Positions 1 to 13,100 of a stretch of DNA of 64,000 bases are shown here, in pieces. How positions within the stretch are numbered: the stretch's first letter is position 1; the number at the start of each line of letters is the position of its first letter. The notes beneath the pieces were generated by a model that was not told the origin of the DNA, ran no database searches, and saw only the letters and a program-made list of their open reading frames with translations. The stretch is from positions 30,748,936 to 30,812,935 of the forward strand of contig NC_079222.1 of assembly GCF_029633865.1 (NCBI RefSeq), read 5' to 3'. The position numbers and the translations under genes are program-made. This stretch comes from Lampris incognitus. Lineage: Eukaryota; Chordata; Actinopteri; Lampriformes; Lampridae.

Positions 1-271
1 CATCCCATCGGTTTCAGGTTCTCAGCCCTTGTCCGTGAATGTCATTTTCCATACTGCTGTTCCACCCTCAAACTCCCAGGCCTCTAGTAGAGGACCCAAG
101 CTTGAGGAAGGCACACACCACCCGAAAAAGGATGAGAGGCAGATTTTATATATATATATATTTGTGTATGTGTGTGTGTGCACATATATATTATTTAAAT
201 GTTGAATAAGTGGAACAGTCAAGATAAAACTTCTTTTTTTTTCAGTTAATAATCACGCATTGACTCAGTCA

Positions 272-634
272 GGCGGCATGATGGCACAGTGGTTAGCGTG
301 GTCGCCTCACAGCAAGAAGGTCCTGGGTTCAAGCCGCAGGGTAGTCCAACCTTGGGGGTCATCCCGGGTCGTCCTCTGTGTGGAGTTTGCATGTTCTCCC
401 CGTGTCTGCATGGGTTTCCTCTGGGTGCTCCAGTTTCCTTCCACAGTCCAAAGACATGTAGGTCAGGTGAATCGCCATACTACATTGTGCTTAGGTGTGA
501 ATGTGTGGGCCCTGTGATGGACTGGCGGCCTGCCCAGGGTGTCTCCCCATCTGCCGCCCAATGACTGCTGGGATAGGCTCCAGCATCCCCATGACCCTGA
601 GAGCAGGATAGGCGATTTGAATAATGGATGGATG
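272..634 (+). mobile_element. tRNA-derived SINE, family A, full length
   Basis: The head resembles a tRNA gene, with an A-box-like stretch (TGGCACAGTGG) and a B-box-like stretch (GGTTCAAGCC). A body of about 300 bp shared with five other copies in the window follows, and the element ends in a short TGGA-type repeat (ATGGATGGATGG). It lies outside any recognised gene. Several short open frames inside it are incidental. Confidence 0.85.
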
Positions 635-1649
635 GGCGACCCAGTCAGCAATTTTTCTGCCATGACAGCTCACGTTCTTTTGCTGCTGCTCCTGTATTGC
701 TTTTATTCTTAAATATATACTGGTTCTGCATACGCATTCATTCATATTTCTAACTCCAGTGGGGTGAAGTAGGGCAACCTTCTTTTCTCGCCGGTTACTG
801 AGGTGAATTGTAGTATTGAAGCGCCATCGATGACGGCTTTTGATAGTCGTCGTGCACACACTTAACTTCAGTCATAGAGTTGACTGAACTAGCTCAGATC
901 TGCTGTTCTGAAACCAAAAACTCTTGAGTTTGACAGTTCAGAGTTAGTCAACCCAGGGTGCAGGTTTAAACCCAGAGCTTGTCAAACCTGCTTTCTGAAA
1001 GAGGCATGTGGAAACAGGGATTAAACCCAGGATCCTTTCATAGGAGAATAAGCTCACTGTCCACATAGGAGAGAGAGAAATATCAGACCTAACCCTTCAT
1101 CATGAATATTAATCTGGCAACTGGTGATAGAGTTTCTAAATTAACTACGTCGTCCCTGCTAGGGAAAAAAATGGCAGATTTGAGCTGACTGGGAAGTGTT
1201 AATTTGAACGAATGAGAAGGGAGGAAAATGGAGCACAAGGCAAATAGAGGAAAGATGTTAAAATATAATTCGGGTTAAAATGACAGTGACTTGCAAGACT
1301 TATATGGGCAGAGTGAAAGAGTGGGTGTGAAATATTAAAAGAGAGGAGGAGAGCAGCGTTGATGGATCTGACATAGACAACCATGTGCCAAGAATGTGCA
1401 AGTTTTTCTTCCAGCCAGTGAATAAAATACTTTATTAATCCGTTGATTAATTTCACTGGTTGGTTTGTCCTGTTTGGTGGGAGGTGTGATAATGAGTTTT
1501 ACAAAAATGTTGCACAAAAATATCTATAAAAAAAAAGTCTGTACATGATACCCAATGGCATTTTAATGACGCCTTGGTTAAAAAAAAAAAAGGGAGCTAC
1601 GGTACAGCCATAGAAAATTACCACCGTGTTTCTTGTTTTTATTTTTTTT
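635..1649. other. intergenic stretch, nothing recognised
   Basis: No reading frame here resembles a known protein and no splice-framed exon was found. Around 880-1040 there are short repeated words (GTCAACCCAGG, GTCAAACC) that may belong to a decayed non-autonomous DNA transposon, but no ends can be defined. Confidence 0.4.
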
Positions 1650-1688
1650 CTTCTTCTTCTTCTTCTTCTTCTTCTTCTTCTTTTTCTT
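1650..1688. repeat. (TTC)n microsatellite
   Basis: About 13 uninterrupted TTC units next to a T-rich run. It is a simple repeat with no coding content. Confidence 0.9.
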
Positions 1689-2639
1689 TCACATAACTAT
1701 ACAAACACTACAAACATATAACCACTGCAGAATTTGTATGGGAACACTTTAAGAACTCTTTATACACCGCAGTATTTCTTTATTGTAATACCAGCGTATT
1801 TCTGTTGTTTGTTATTATTTACAGCATACTGTAGTATTTCTATAAATACTACTTCTAGTATTTCTTATTACTTACATTATACTGTAAGTGATAAGAAATA
1901 CCAGAAATATGTTGGTCATTTGTATAGTACTACCCATAGTTTTTCAATAGTAATGTGACGTAAAACCCACAGGAATTTTTTTTTTTATTATTGTTTTTTC
2001 TAAAGTCCATTTTTGTATGAGGTCCTTTCTTCACATCAGTCTCATTGTAGGGACAGTAGGAGGTCATCTACAAATGTCCTTTATGTGATCTATTTACACT
2101 GCCATGGCCATGTCATTCCCACATATAAACCAAACTTCTACTTTAAATCCCTTTTTTATGGTTTATATTTTCATAAAGATTTAATGATCTCATATGAAGA
2201 GCTATATTTCATGTTGCATAAATAGCTACCTTAATGTTTACTGTAATACCCAGGGTTGAGAGTGGGAGGACATGACGGGCAATGTTTGGTTAAGGTGGGA
2301 ACTACGGGTGTGGATGTAAAGGAAACTCTCATGGCTCTCTGCTTGTCCTGAAACTCATTTGCTTTCATTGAAATGTGTTTATTTCCCCCACTTTAATGGA
2401 CATTTGTCATTTGCATGCTTCCAACAAAAAATTTTTGCAAGTAGGTTTCCTTTTCAGTATATAAGTCAAATTGTGGTCTGGCTGAATATCAACATGAGCG
2501 AGGGACATATTCCCCAAGGCTAAAGAGACGGTTTGCATTATGTAAAATTTTTCTTTACATGACATAATCCACGACAACATTTCAAGATGGGGTGCAAAAC
2601 AAAACAAAAAACAAAAACAAAAACAAGGGAACAAAATAA
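1689..2639. other. AT-rich intergenic stretch, nothing recognised
   Basis: AT-rich DNA with no coding signature or recognisable repeat ends. The short open frames have no recognisable domains. Confidence 0.4.
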
Positions 2640-4092
2640 CAGTACAGTGGGGCAGCTTAGCATAAAAATTGTGCATTTTGTGATAAAAGCGGCAAACTTG
2701 GTCCATATGTAGCTTAATATACGTATTTAGAAGAAATTTGGATATGGAGCCATTGAAAATTAACCCCGTAGTGGCCATGGCAGGCATGGACGTTATTAGA
2801 TCGCTTTTAGCGGGGCTGTGGCCTCCCTAAATTTCATATCAGCCATTATGACAAGACAGGAGGATGTTACTGTTCCAGAGATACCAATGTTGAAAAAACT
2901 AAGTTCCCAGTCCCTTTTGAGACATTATTCATCTGTACACTATGTATAGACATCTATACCTAAACACTCCTCTATTCATCTATACACTCTGTATAGACAT
3001 CTATACCTAAACACTCCTCTATTCATCTATACACTCTGTATAGACATCTATACCTAAACACTCCTCTATTCATCTATACACTATGTATGGACATCTATAC
3101 CTAAACACTCCTCTATTCATTGATACACTATGTATAGACATCTATACCTAAACACTCCTCTATTCATCTATACACTATGTATAGACATTTATACCTAAAC
3201 ACTCCTCTATTCATCTATACACTATGTATGGACATCTATACCTAAACACTCCTCTATTCATCTATACACTATGTATGGACATCTATACCTAAACACTCCT
3301 CTATTCATCTATACACTATGTATAGACATTTATTCCTAAACACTCCTGTATTAATATATACACTATGTATAGACATCTATACCTAAACACTCCTCTATTC
3401 ATCTATACACTATGTATAGACATATATACCTAAACACTCCTCTATTCATCTATACACTATGTATGGACATCTATACCTAAACACTCCTCTATTCATCTAT
3501 ACACTCTGTATAGACATCTATACCTAAACACCCCTCTGTTCATCTATACACTCTGTATAGACATCTATACCTAAACACTCCTCTATTCATCTATACACTC
3601 TGTATAGACATCTATACCTAAACACTCCTCTTCTGTTGGGCATTGTTTAGAACCAGCGATTGCAAGAAACAATACACAATTCATTACTTCAACAGTGTTC
3701 ATTGTTTGTTTTTTTATTTTTTATTTTTATTTACAAAAGCAACTTCTTATCCACTTAGCTTTTTCAACATGCATTGGTGACATCCGATATGTAAAATGGC
3801 ATATCTCTGGTTCTAGTTGGACCAGAACCATAATACTGGTATCTCTGGAAAGGCAACATCCTCCTGTCTTGTCATAATGGCTGATATGAAATTTAGGGAG
3901 GGCACAGCCCTGCTAAAAGCGATCTAATAACGCCCATGCCTGCCATGGCCACTACGGGGTTAATTTTCAGTGGCTTCACATCCACATTTCTTCTAAATAT
4001 ACTAAGCTACATATGTACCAAGTTTGGCGCTTTTATCACAAAAGGCACAATCCTTATGAATATTGGAGCTCAGCTGCCCCACTGGTAGGACT
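2640..4092. mobile_element. foldback-type element with long inverted arms around a minisatellite
   Basis: The segment at about 2640-2895 reappears inverted at about 3835-4092 with roughly 90 percent identity by eye. Shared landmarks are a motif at the outer ends (CAGTGGGGCAGCT) and inner words such as TAAAAGCGATCTAATAACG. The arms, about 250 bp each, enclose about 950 bp that is mostly a 47-bp tandem repeat. No transposase frame is present, so any mobility would depend on another element. It ends about 0.7 kb upstream of the anxa3 start codon, so it may sit in or near that promoter. Confidence 0.7.
2928..3631. repeat. 47-bp minisatellite, about 15 units
   Basis: The tandem unit carries the words CTATACACTATGTATAGAC and CTAAACACTCCTCTATTCAT. 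The spacing between successive CTCTGTA landmarks (2987 and 3034) is exactly 47. Units differ by a few substitutions (CTCTGTA or CTATGTA, ATGGACA or ATAGACA), so the array is not freshly homogenised. It fills the core of the foldback element. There are no spacers between units, which excludes a CRISPR array. Confidence 0.9.
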
Positions 4093-4753
4093 GCTGTACG
4101 TTACGATCCACATCAGTCCAGCGGAGGTGAGGAGGAGTTTACGGAAACGCCTCTGAAATTTCACTTCCTACTGTGTGTGGGGGGGGGGGCGTTACGACCC
4201 GTAAAGACAAGGTGTGGCGAGTTTACAAAGACGACTTCTGAAATAGTCACCTCCGAAGTCACCTCCGTTATTTCACCCGGTAAGCCGAAAAGACGCTTTG
4301 CTGTGGTTAATTTGCCCTCTTCTGCGTGCTTGCTGGCATCTGTGGCCTTTCTTTTTTAATATTCGGTTTTTGATCGTTTGGTGTAAGAAATAACAACTGC
4401 ACACGTCGCTGGTTTCAGTTTAGGTTTAACAGAGACGCCCTGTGTCGAATTATCCAGTAAGGCCACCACGAGTGTGACAGGATATTTGTCTAGTGGTTTT
4501 ATACAGGATGTGAAGTGGTCCGTCTACTGGTTTTGTATAGGATGTGAAGTGGTCCGTCTAGGGGACCTGATCCCACGGGCAGTCGGCCCGTGAGGTAGAG
4601 GCGGTGGGTCAAATCTGCGAGAGCATCCCGCGGAGACACGCGAGTGATAGGGATGCTAAGTAGGGACGACATAAGAATCCAGTGTTAGTACTTGACGATT
4701 TGTTCAGGCGTCACCTGATTATAATTCAATTTCATTATGCTTCTGTTCCTCAG
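4093..4753 (+). promoter_or_regulatory. anxa3 upstream region, possible promoter and untranslated first exon
   Basis: This stretch lies between the foldback element and the first coding exon of anxa3. A donor-like site (CCCGGTAAGC, about 4276-4285) could end an untranslated exon, and an acceptor-like site (CTGTTCCTCAG) ends at 4753, directly before the exon holding the ATG. A 35-bp word ending AAGTGGTCCGTCTA is tandemly repeated at about 4492-4562. A 7-bp stem (CACGGGC/GCCCGTG) lies near 4574-4592. No TATA box is convincing. The assignment rests on position only. Confidence 0.3.
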
Positions 4754-4776
4754 TTTGGGATTGAACCCCCGGAAAA

Positions 4777-5029
4777 ATGTCTGTTTGGGTGAGTGATTAT
4801 GTATTCAGTAGTTATCACATGGTGACAGTATGAATGCAGTTTAGTTTTATAGCCCATCTGATGTTCAATATATCATTTTTCATGTATAGATAAGATAATG
4901 TACATCATGTCGTGTCTTCTTATGATGTAGGATGACTTGGATTTGCTTTTAGACACTCCCAATTCACTGGCTGTAACAGTAAGTTGCACATACTTATGGG
5001 TTACAGTGGGGTTTTCAAATGTGTTCGTG

Positions 5030-5101
<72 letters not shown>

Positions 5102-8100
5102 TGATTGTGTTGCATGACCCTATTTGATAAAATCAATCTTCTGAACAGGAGGATTTTTAGCCCCATGGACACTGACATTGTGTAGATTACAGTGAAACCT
5201 ATGACTGACCTAGTCCCTATATTCTGATTTAAACTGGGCTCATTTCTAATAAATCAAATTCCAACAAAGTGAAATTATTTTGCTAGTGACTAACTATTAC
5301 TACCTCTTCAAGATCTTGCAGAGATTGTTAGTTGTAGATTTATGATAAGGGCGTTCAGGTAGCATAGCGGTTTATTCCGCTGCCTACCAACACGGGGATC
5401 GCCGGTTCGAATCCCTGTGTTACCTCCGGCTTGGTCAGATGTCCCTTCAGACGTAATTGCCCGTGTCTGCGGGTAGGGAGCCGGATTTGGGTATGTGTTC
5501 TAGTTGCTGCACTTGCACCTCCTCTGGTCGGTCGGGGCACCTGTTCAGGGGGGAGTGGAAATTGGGAGAATAGCCTGACCCTCCCATGCACGACATGCCC
5601 CTGGTGAAACTCCTCACTGTCAGGTGAAAAGAAGCAGCTGGCGACTCCACATGTATCGGAGGAAGCATGTGGTAGTCTGCAGCCCTCTCCGGATCGGCAG
5701 AGGGGGTGGAGCAGCGACCGGAAAGGCTCGGAAGAGCAGGGTAATTGGCCGGGTACAGCTGGGGAGAAAAAGGAGGGGAAAAAAACAAGAACAAAAACAA
5801 AAACAAAAAACAACTCATGATATTCCAGCACAACTGAAAGTCTCAACAGCAACAGCAGAATTTCAAAAAAGTTCCGTAGTCAGGATGAATTTCGAACAGC
5901 AAATTAAATTAACTAAATTAGTATTTTTGCTTGTAAAGAAATTTAATAACAGATATAAAATTTCCCTATACAACACCAAATAGATATCATGAACAGAAAA
6001 AAAGACATCAACAAATTCATAGGTATTATATGACTTGAAATCTAGATCAACTTTTATGATTATCTATGTCTTTATCATGATGAGTGCCTGTTTCTGGCTT
6101 CCACAGTCCAGTGCAAGAGGAACTGTAAAGGATAAGGCAAATTTTAAGGTGGCAGATGACGTTGCAGCATTAAGGGAGGCCATAGAGGGCATTGGTAAGT
6201 TCAGTGAAAACTTCCCTTCACCAATCTAACTCATTTTCATAAACATATGGAAAAAATATAATCATTCAAAGCAAGTAAATGCATTTCAGTGGGTGAATTG
6301 TGGTGTAGTGTGAGTGGAGGGAGTTGCGTGGACCTACGGCTGTATAGTATTGGGAACCTATATGTACAGACATGCTCAGATTTGTTGGTACCCTTACAAA
6401 TCATTCAAATAAAGCTTCATTCCTCCTGAAAAGGGGTGAAATTAAAATCTATTTTGTCATATATTCCTGCATGCCTTTGGTATGACATAGAATAAAGCAA
6501 ATAAGCTGTGAAAGGAGGTCAATTATTGCTTATTATACAAAGATATTCTACATTATCCTGGACACCTTTGTTAGCACCCCTTGGAAAAGATATTAAATAA
6601 TTGGATTATAGAGATATTTCAAAGTAATTCTTTTTTTTTTATTAGCATCACACGTCTCCAATCTTGTAATTGCTCATTCAGCCTATTTAAATGGAGAAAA
6701 GTAGTCACTATGCTGTCTGGTATCATTGTGTGCACCACACTGGACATGGACCAGAGAAAGCAAAGGAGACAGTTGTCTGAGGAGCTCAGAAAGAACATAA
6801 TAGACAAGCATGGTAAAGGTCCTAAACACCACCATGCCTCCACAGGTATGTCCTCTGAACCAACCGCCTTTCCACTCTTCATCCTCTTCATAGCTGCCCT
6901 CACTTCATCCTTGCTAATCCACCGCACTTCCTGATTCACTATCCCCACATCATCCAACCTTCTCTCTCTCTCATGTTCTTTATTCATCAGCCCCTCCAAG
7001 TACTCCTCCCACCTTCTCAACATAGTCTCCTCACTTGTCAGTACATTTCTATCTCTATCTTTCATTGCCCTAACCTGCTGCACATCCTTCCCAGCTCGGT
7101 CCCTCTGTCTAGCCAATCAGTACTACTCTTTTTCTCCTTCCTCATACAACTCACCATACACCTTTTCTTTTGCCTTCGCCACCTCTTTCTTGATCTTAAG
7201 CTGCATCTCCTTGTACTCCTGTCTACTTTCTTCATCTCTCTGACTAACCCACTTCATCTTTGCCAACCTCTTCCTCTGGAAACTTTGCTGCACTTCCTCA
7301 TTCCACCATCAAGTCTCCTTGTCTTCCTTCCTCTGTCCTGATGACACACCAAGTACCTTCCTAGCTATCTCCCTCACTATTTCTGCAGTGGTTGCCCAGC
7401 CATCGGCCAACTCTTCACTACCACCCAGTGCCTGTCTTAACTCCTCACTGAACTCCACACAACAGTCTTCCTTCTTCAAGTTCCACCATTTCATCCTTGG
7501 CTCTGCCTTCACTCTCTTCCCCTTCTTGGTCTCCAGAGTCATCCTACACACCACCATCCGATGCTGCCTAGCTACGTTCTCCCCTGTCACCACCTTGCAG
7601 TCGCCAATCTCTTTTAGATTGCACCTCCTGCATAAGATATAGTCCACCTGTGTGCACTTTCCTCCACTCTTATACATCACCCTGTGTTCTTCCCTCTTCT
7701 TGAAATATGTATTCACCACAGCCATTTCTATCTTCTTCACAAAATCCACCACCATCTGTCCTTCCACATTCCTCTCCTTGACACAATACCTACCCATCAC
7801 CTCCTTATAACTTCCATTCCCTTCACCAGTGTGCACCTTGAGGTTTGCTCTAATCACCACTCTCTTCTCCTTGGGTACACTCTCCACCACTTCTTCCAAC
7901 TCACTCCAGAATTCTTCTCTGTCTTCCATCTCACACCCAACTTGCGGGGCATATGCTGACAACATTCATCATCACACCTTCGATTCCCAGCTTCATGCTC
8001 ATCACTCTATCTGACGCTCTCTTCACCTCCAACATACTCTTGACATACTCTTCCTTCAGAATTACCCCTACCCCACTTTGCACCATGGTAGAACAGTTTG

Positions 8101-10125
8101 AACCCACCTCTGATGCTCCTGGCCTTACTCCCCTTCCACCTGGTCTCTTGCACACACAGTATATCTACCTTCCTTCTCTCCATCATATCAGCCATCTCTC
8201 TTCCTTTACCAGTCATAGTGCCAACATTCAAAGTTCCAACTCTCACCTCCACACTCCTACCCTTCCTCCTCTCCTGCTGCCCCTGGACATGCCTTCCCCC
8301 CTCTCCTTCTCCTTTGCCCAACAGTAGCATAGTTTCCACCGGCACCCTGCTGGCCAGCAGTATCTGTGGCGGCCGTTGTTAACCCGGGCCTCAACAGATC
8401 AGGTATGGAAACTTGATTTATGATCCACATATCTGATTAGGCAAACGTTTTACGCTGGATGCCCTCTCTGACCCAACTCTCCCCATTTATCTGGCCTTGG
8501 GACCGGCACTAAGAATGCACTGGCTTGTGCATCCCCAGTGGCTGGGTTGGGTCCTCCAATAGGATAACAACCCAAAACACAGAGCTAAAAGCACCCAAGA
8601 ATGGATAAGAACAAACCATTGGGCTATTCTGAAGTGGCCTTCTATGAGTCCTGATCTGAATGCTATCGAACATCTTTGGAAAGAGCTGAAACTTGCAGTC
8701 TGGAAAAGGCACCCATCAAACCTGAGACAGCTTCAGCAGTTTGCTCAGGAAGAGTGGGCTAAAATACCTGTTAACAGGTGTAGAAGTATCATTGAGAGCT
8801 TCAGAAAATGTTTGATCGTAGTGATTGCCTCTAAAGGTTGTGCTACACAATATTTGGTTAAGGGTCTCATCATTTTTGGTCCATGCCATTTTCATTTGTT
8901 TTATTATTTACAATATCATATTGAATAGAAAATTAAAAGCAAAGTATATGAAATAAACACTGGTGGATGTCAACTACTTTTGTCAGTTTCAAGTTATTTC
9001 AGAGAAAATTGTGCATTCTTCGTTTTTTGTGGAGGAGCACCAACAAATGTGTCCAGGCTATTGTAGAATATCTGTGTAGAATAAGCAATAATTCATCTCT
9101 TTTCACAGCTTCTTTGTTTTATTCCATGACATGCCAAAGCCATGCAAGTACACATGACAAAATAACTTCTAATTTCATCACTTTTCAGGTGGAATGAAAC
9201 ATTTCAATGAGCTGTAAGGGGATCATGTCTGTATTGTGTGTTGTTGGTAAATGTGTTTATTGTGTTTTATTCTTTTTCAGGTACCACAGAAACTACCTTA
9301 ATTGAAGTGCTTGCACAAAGAAGCAATGCTCAGCGTCAGCTTATTGCTAATGCCTACCAGAAGGCAACAGGAAGGGTACATGGACAAACATTTATCCAAG
9401 TTTACTTTCATTCTTTAATTAGTATTGGATATTGGATGAAGACAAACATGTCTTCATCCAATGAATGTGGAGAAGTTTCTATAGAATAGAAATGTGGAGA
9501 AGTTTCCATAGAATAATGGTGCTTTCCAACCTTTTTCTTCCACTGTTTGCCAGACATTAATAGCTGACCTGGAGGGTGATACCCGCGGAGACTTTGAGGA
9601 TGTGCTTGTTGCCTTGGTAACACCTCCTGCTGTTTATGACTGCCGAGAGGTCATTAAAGCCATCAAGGTGAAATTTGTTGAATGAAGTTTAAGATAAATG
9701 TTTCAAATTTTTATCCTTGACTGAGTAGGATGCAAATATACTTGCATGTACACCTTTTCAGCAAACTTGTGTAACATCAGCACATTAGTGCTAACTTATC
9801 CTAAGTGTGCAAGACATAGTGTATTTGCCTGTGTGTATCCCATAGTAGCTTTACTTGTTTAATGGAGTAAGAAGATGGATGATATGCAAGTAACATTATT
9901 TGTGGGTGGCGCAGTGGTTAGCGCAGTCGCCTGACAGCAAGAAGGTCCTGGGTTCGAGCCCTGGGGTAGTCCAACCTTGGGGTCGTCCCAGGCCGTCCTC
10001 TGTGTGGAGTTCCCATGTTCTCCCCATGTCTGCGTGGGTTTCCTCCGGGTGCTCCGGTTTCCTCCCACAGTCCAAAGACATGTAGGTCAGGTGAATCGGC
10101 CATACTGAATTGCCCCTAGGTATGG

Positions 10126-10196
<71 letters not shown>

Positions 10197-13100
10197 CCCT
10201 GTAATGGACTGGCGGCCTGTCCAGGGTCTCTCCCCGCCTGCCGCCCAATGACTGTTGGGATAGGTTCCAGCATCCCCCGTGACCCTGAGAGCAGGATAAG
10301 CAGTTTGGATAATGGGTGGATGATTTCAGTAGATAAGGATCTGTTGTGCAACGAGGGTAAAAAAAACCTCACCAGATTTGTTGTCTGTTTCTTACACAGG
10401 GTGCTGGTACTACAGAAAGTACTCTGACTGAAATATTTGCCTCCAGATCAAACAGACAGATAAATGCCCTCTCTGGGGCATACCTGGCAGGTCAGCATGT
10501 CCACTGCTTTCTTCACTGCTCAGTGTACATTAGTACTATGTTAAAAGATGTTGTGCATGTAGTTGTGTGTGCCTGTGCCAGTGCATAACTCTGACAGCAA
10601 TACGATTTTTACAAATTTGTTTTACAATCATGTTCTTTTTTATTTTATACCAGAAACCGGGAAGTCACTTAGTCATGATCTGCAGTCGGAGGTATCTGGA
10701 GACTATGGCAAAACTCTGCTAATCTTGATTGAGGTACAACAATAAACATTTGGGTGGGGCTGCTGATATACTGGGATATACTGATATACTGTGATATTTT
10801 GAGGGATTGCAAAACATTGCTAACCATTTCCAAAATCATATATTTCTTAATACATCTGTGAACATTTCTATCAGAAAAACTTTCCAAGTACCTTTATTGC
10901 TGCTCAGCTTGGCAAAAAAATGATTGTAATTCTCCTGAGAGCAATTTTTTGTATTTTTTCTCGAACTAATAACGGGAGTGAACAACACTGAAGTATGTTC
11001 CCCCAAATCGTTGAATTGGTAATACAGTAATTTGTCTTTGAAAGGCCAAGATTTGAGAAACAGACACATATTCTCTACAGAAGCAGTGTGCAACATGGGC
11101 TGGTGTAGGTGGAGAGAGCTAGCAGCATGTGGCTAGTTAGCAAGAGCCCCGGGATAGCCGATTAGCTCAGAGTCGACAGACAACGAGATGCGGATTTCCC
11201 CACTGTTACTTTATTTCTATCATACACACATCGACCATACAACGCCAGGTCTCCACGACGCTATGTTCAGCGATCATACATGAAGAATAAAACATAGAAA
11301 TTATAACCTGCACCAACTTGTTACGGTGAGAGCTCCCCCTTGTGGACGTCGGTCGAAGCAGCACTGAGAACGGCTCTACTCTAGCGCGTCAAAACAAAAC
11401 AAAAGGAGGAGCCACCCTGTGGCGCTATTTGGTATTGCAGCACTACTATATATTTACCGGACTGTTACAACCGTTAACAAATACCTCCAACCTGTTTGTG
11501 TGGCAATAACGTTTCTTGAATCTTGAACCTTTTCACAATTTTGCGGTGTCGCTTGTTTTTTGTTTTTTTTTTCTTCTTCAAATTGTGACAGTAACATTTC
11601 TAAATGACAACCAACTGCCACTGAATGCTGAATGAAAGTGGAAGAAAGAATGCAGCCATGTTGTTATTGGTATCTGTGTCACAGCTGTGCCGTCTCCTCG
11701 CAGGGCAAGAGGGATGAGAGCACCAACGTGGACAGCGCCAAAGCAAAGGCAGACGCCAAGGTATGATCAGCTCCTGTGATTGTACACTTTGTAATCAGGG
11801 CTACATGCAGGTGTAGGTGTTGTCTCCACCTCACTCTCACCATGAGTATAGAGAACGGCCATCTGTCATCCTAAATGTTTTTCTAATCACACATTTTACA
11901 GCCTCGTGCTAAGATCGCGGTGTACCCTGGGTGTTGCCAACATAGCACAGTCATGGCTTGCCGAAACAATTTCATGGGCTGACGTGAAAACGAAGGTGTA
12001 GAAGGCAAATCAATTCATGTCTGAAGGCTTTATCTGTTTGTCAGTTTTGTTTTTTTTTTAATGTTAGATTTATCTAAGTTGCTCCCTTCTGTGAGTGTAT
12101 GACCTGATGTTGGGTAATTGTCAAGGAAACTCGATTGTTTTGAATTTGTGGACTTGGCCTCATTGATTTGTGGGCCTTTAGCACGCCCACGTCCACAAAT
12201 AACAGGCGTCACTAGTTGGGCCATGTTTTGCACAAGTCTGTGATGTCCGTGTGCAGTATTTCAAAACCCTCCCCGGTTACCGCCCTAAACTTTCTGAGTT
12301 CTTGGGAAGTGAGTCAGACGAGCCTGTTCTCATTTATCATGAGAAATTAATATGATGCGCCTCTTTTTAAGTCGTCTGTGACAGTGTGATTTTTGATTTA
12401 CTTCAATTCATTTTTCAGTTTGTGTCATGCATTAATCTGCGGATATGCTTGCACCCCTCCTTCCCACCACTTTCTCCTGACACAGGCCCTGTATGAAGCA
12501 GGGGAGAAGAAGTGGGGGACCGATGAGAGCAAGTTTATTGACATCCTGTGTCACAGGAGTGTTCCCCAGCTGAGACAGAGTGAGCAGACCTTTTCTCACC
12601 GTCCCTTTCTGTAGACCCCATCGTATTCAAGAGAAAATTCCGCAGTTAATCCCTCTAGTTGTGATAAAATATTGTTTTAAATTCCTCCGTAGCCCTTGTG
12701 GAGTACAAGAGTATAAGCAAGAAGACTCTGCAGGAAAGCATTGAGAGTGAGATGTCTGGAAACCTGGAGGAGCTACTGGTGGCCATCGGTAAGATGAAAT
12801 GTGCTGCAATAGAGTTTGGTTTATAACTCATAAAAGGGTTTTTTGTTTTTCCCCCCCTCTGCATTACACTGTATATGCAGCAGGAGATCTTGCAAATATT
12901 AACTCAGGAAAACAACATTAAAGTCTCTTTCACGTCAGTCAAGCTTTTTTTTTCTCTAATTCTTGCACCTCTCACCAGTCAAGTGTGTCAAGAGCACCCC
13001 TGCGTACCTGGCAGAGAGACTTTACAAGAGCATGAAGGTAAGTTGTGTTCCTGTTTGTCGAACGCTTGTTGAAGCCCACAGTACACAATTCCACCAGTTG

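Noticed and set aside
2928-3631. Regular repeat array that might suggest a CRISPR
   Set aside because: Units are contiguous without spacers, the genome is vertebrate, and the array lies inside a foldback element.
4873-5178. Cys-Val repeat frame
   Set aside because: Translation of a CA microsatellite in an anxa3 intron.
5624-5983. 119-codon frame in anxa3 intron 1
   Set aside because: It reads across a SINE and its A-rich tail; the same frame is broken in other copies.
6619-8345. Several minus-strand frames as separate genes
   Set aside because: All belong to one decayed LINE with endonuclease and partial reverse transcriptase.
9903-9965. Possible tRNA gene from A and B boxes
   Set aside because: No cloverleaf with a proper acceptor stem, and the same head recurs with a SINE body in six places.
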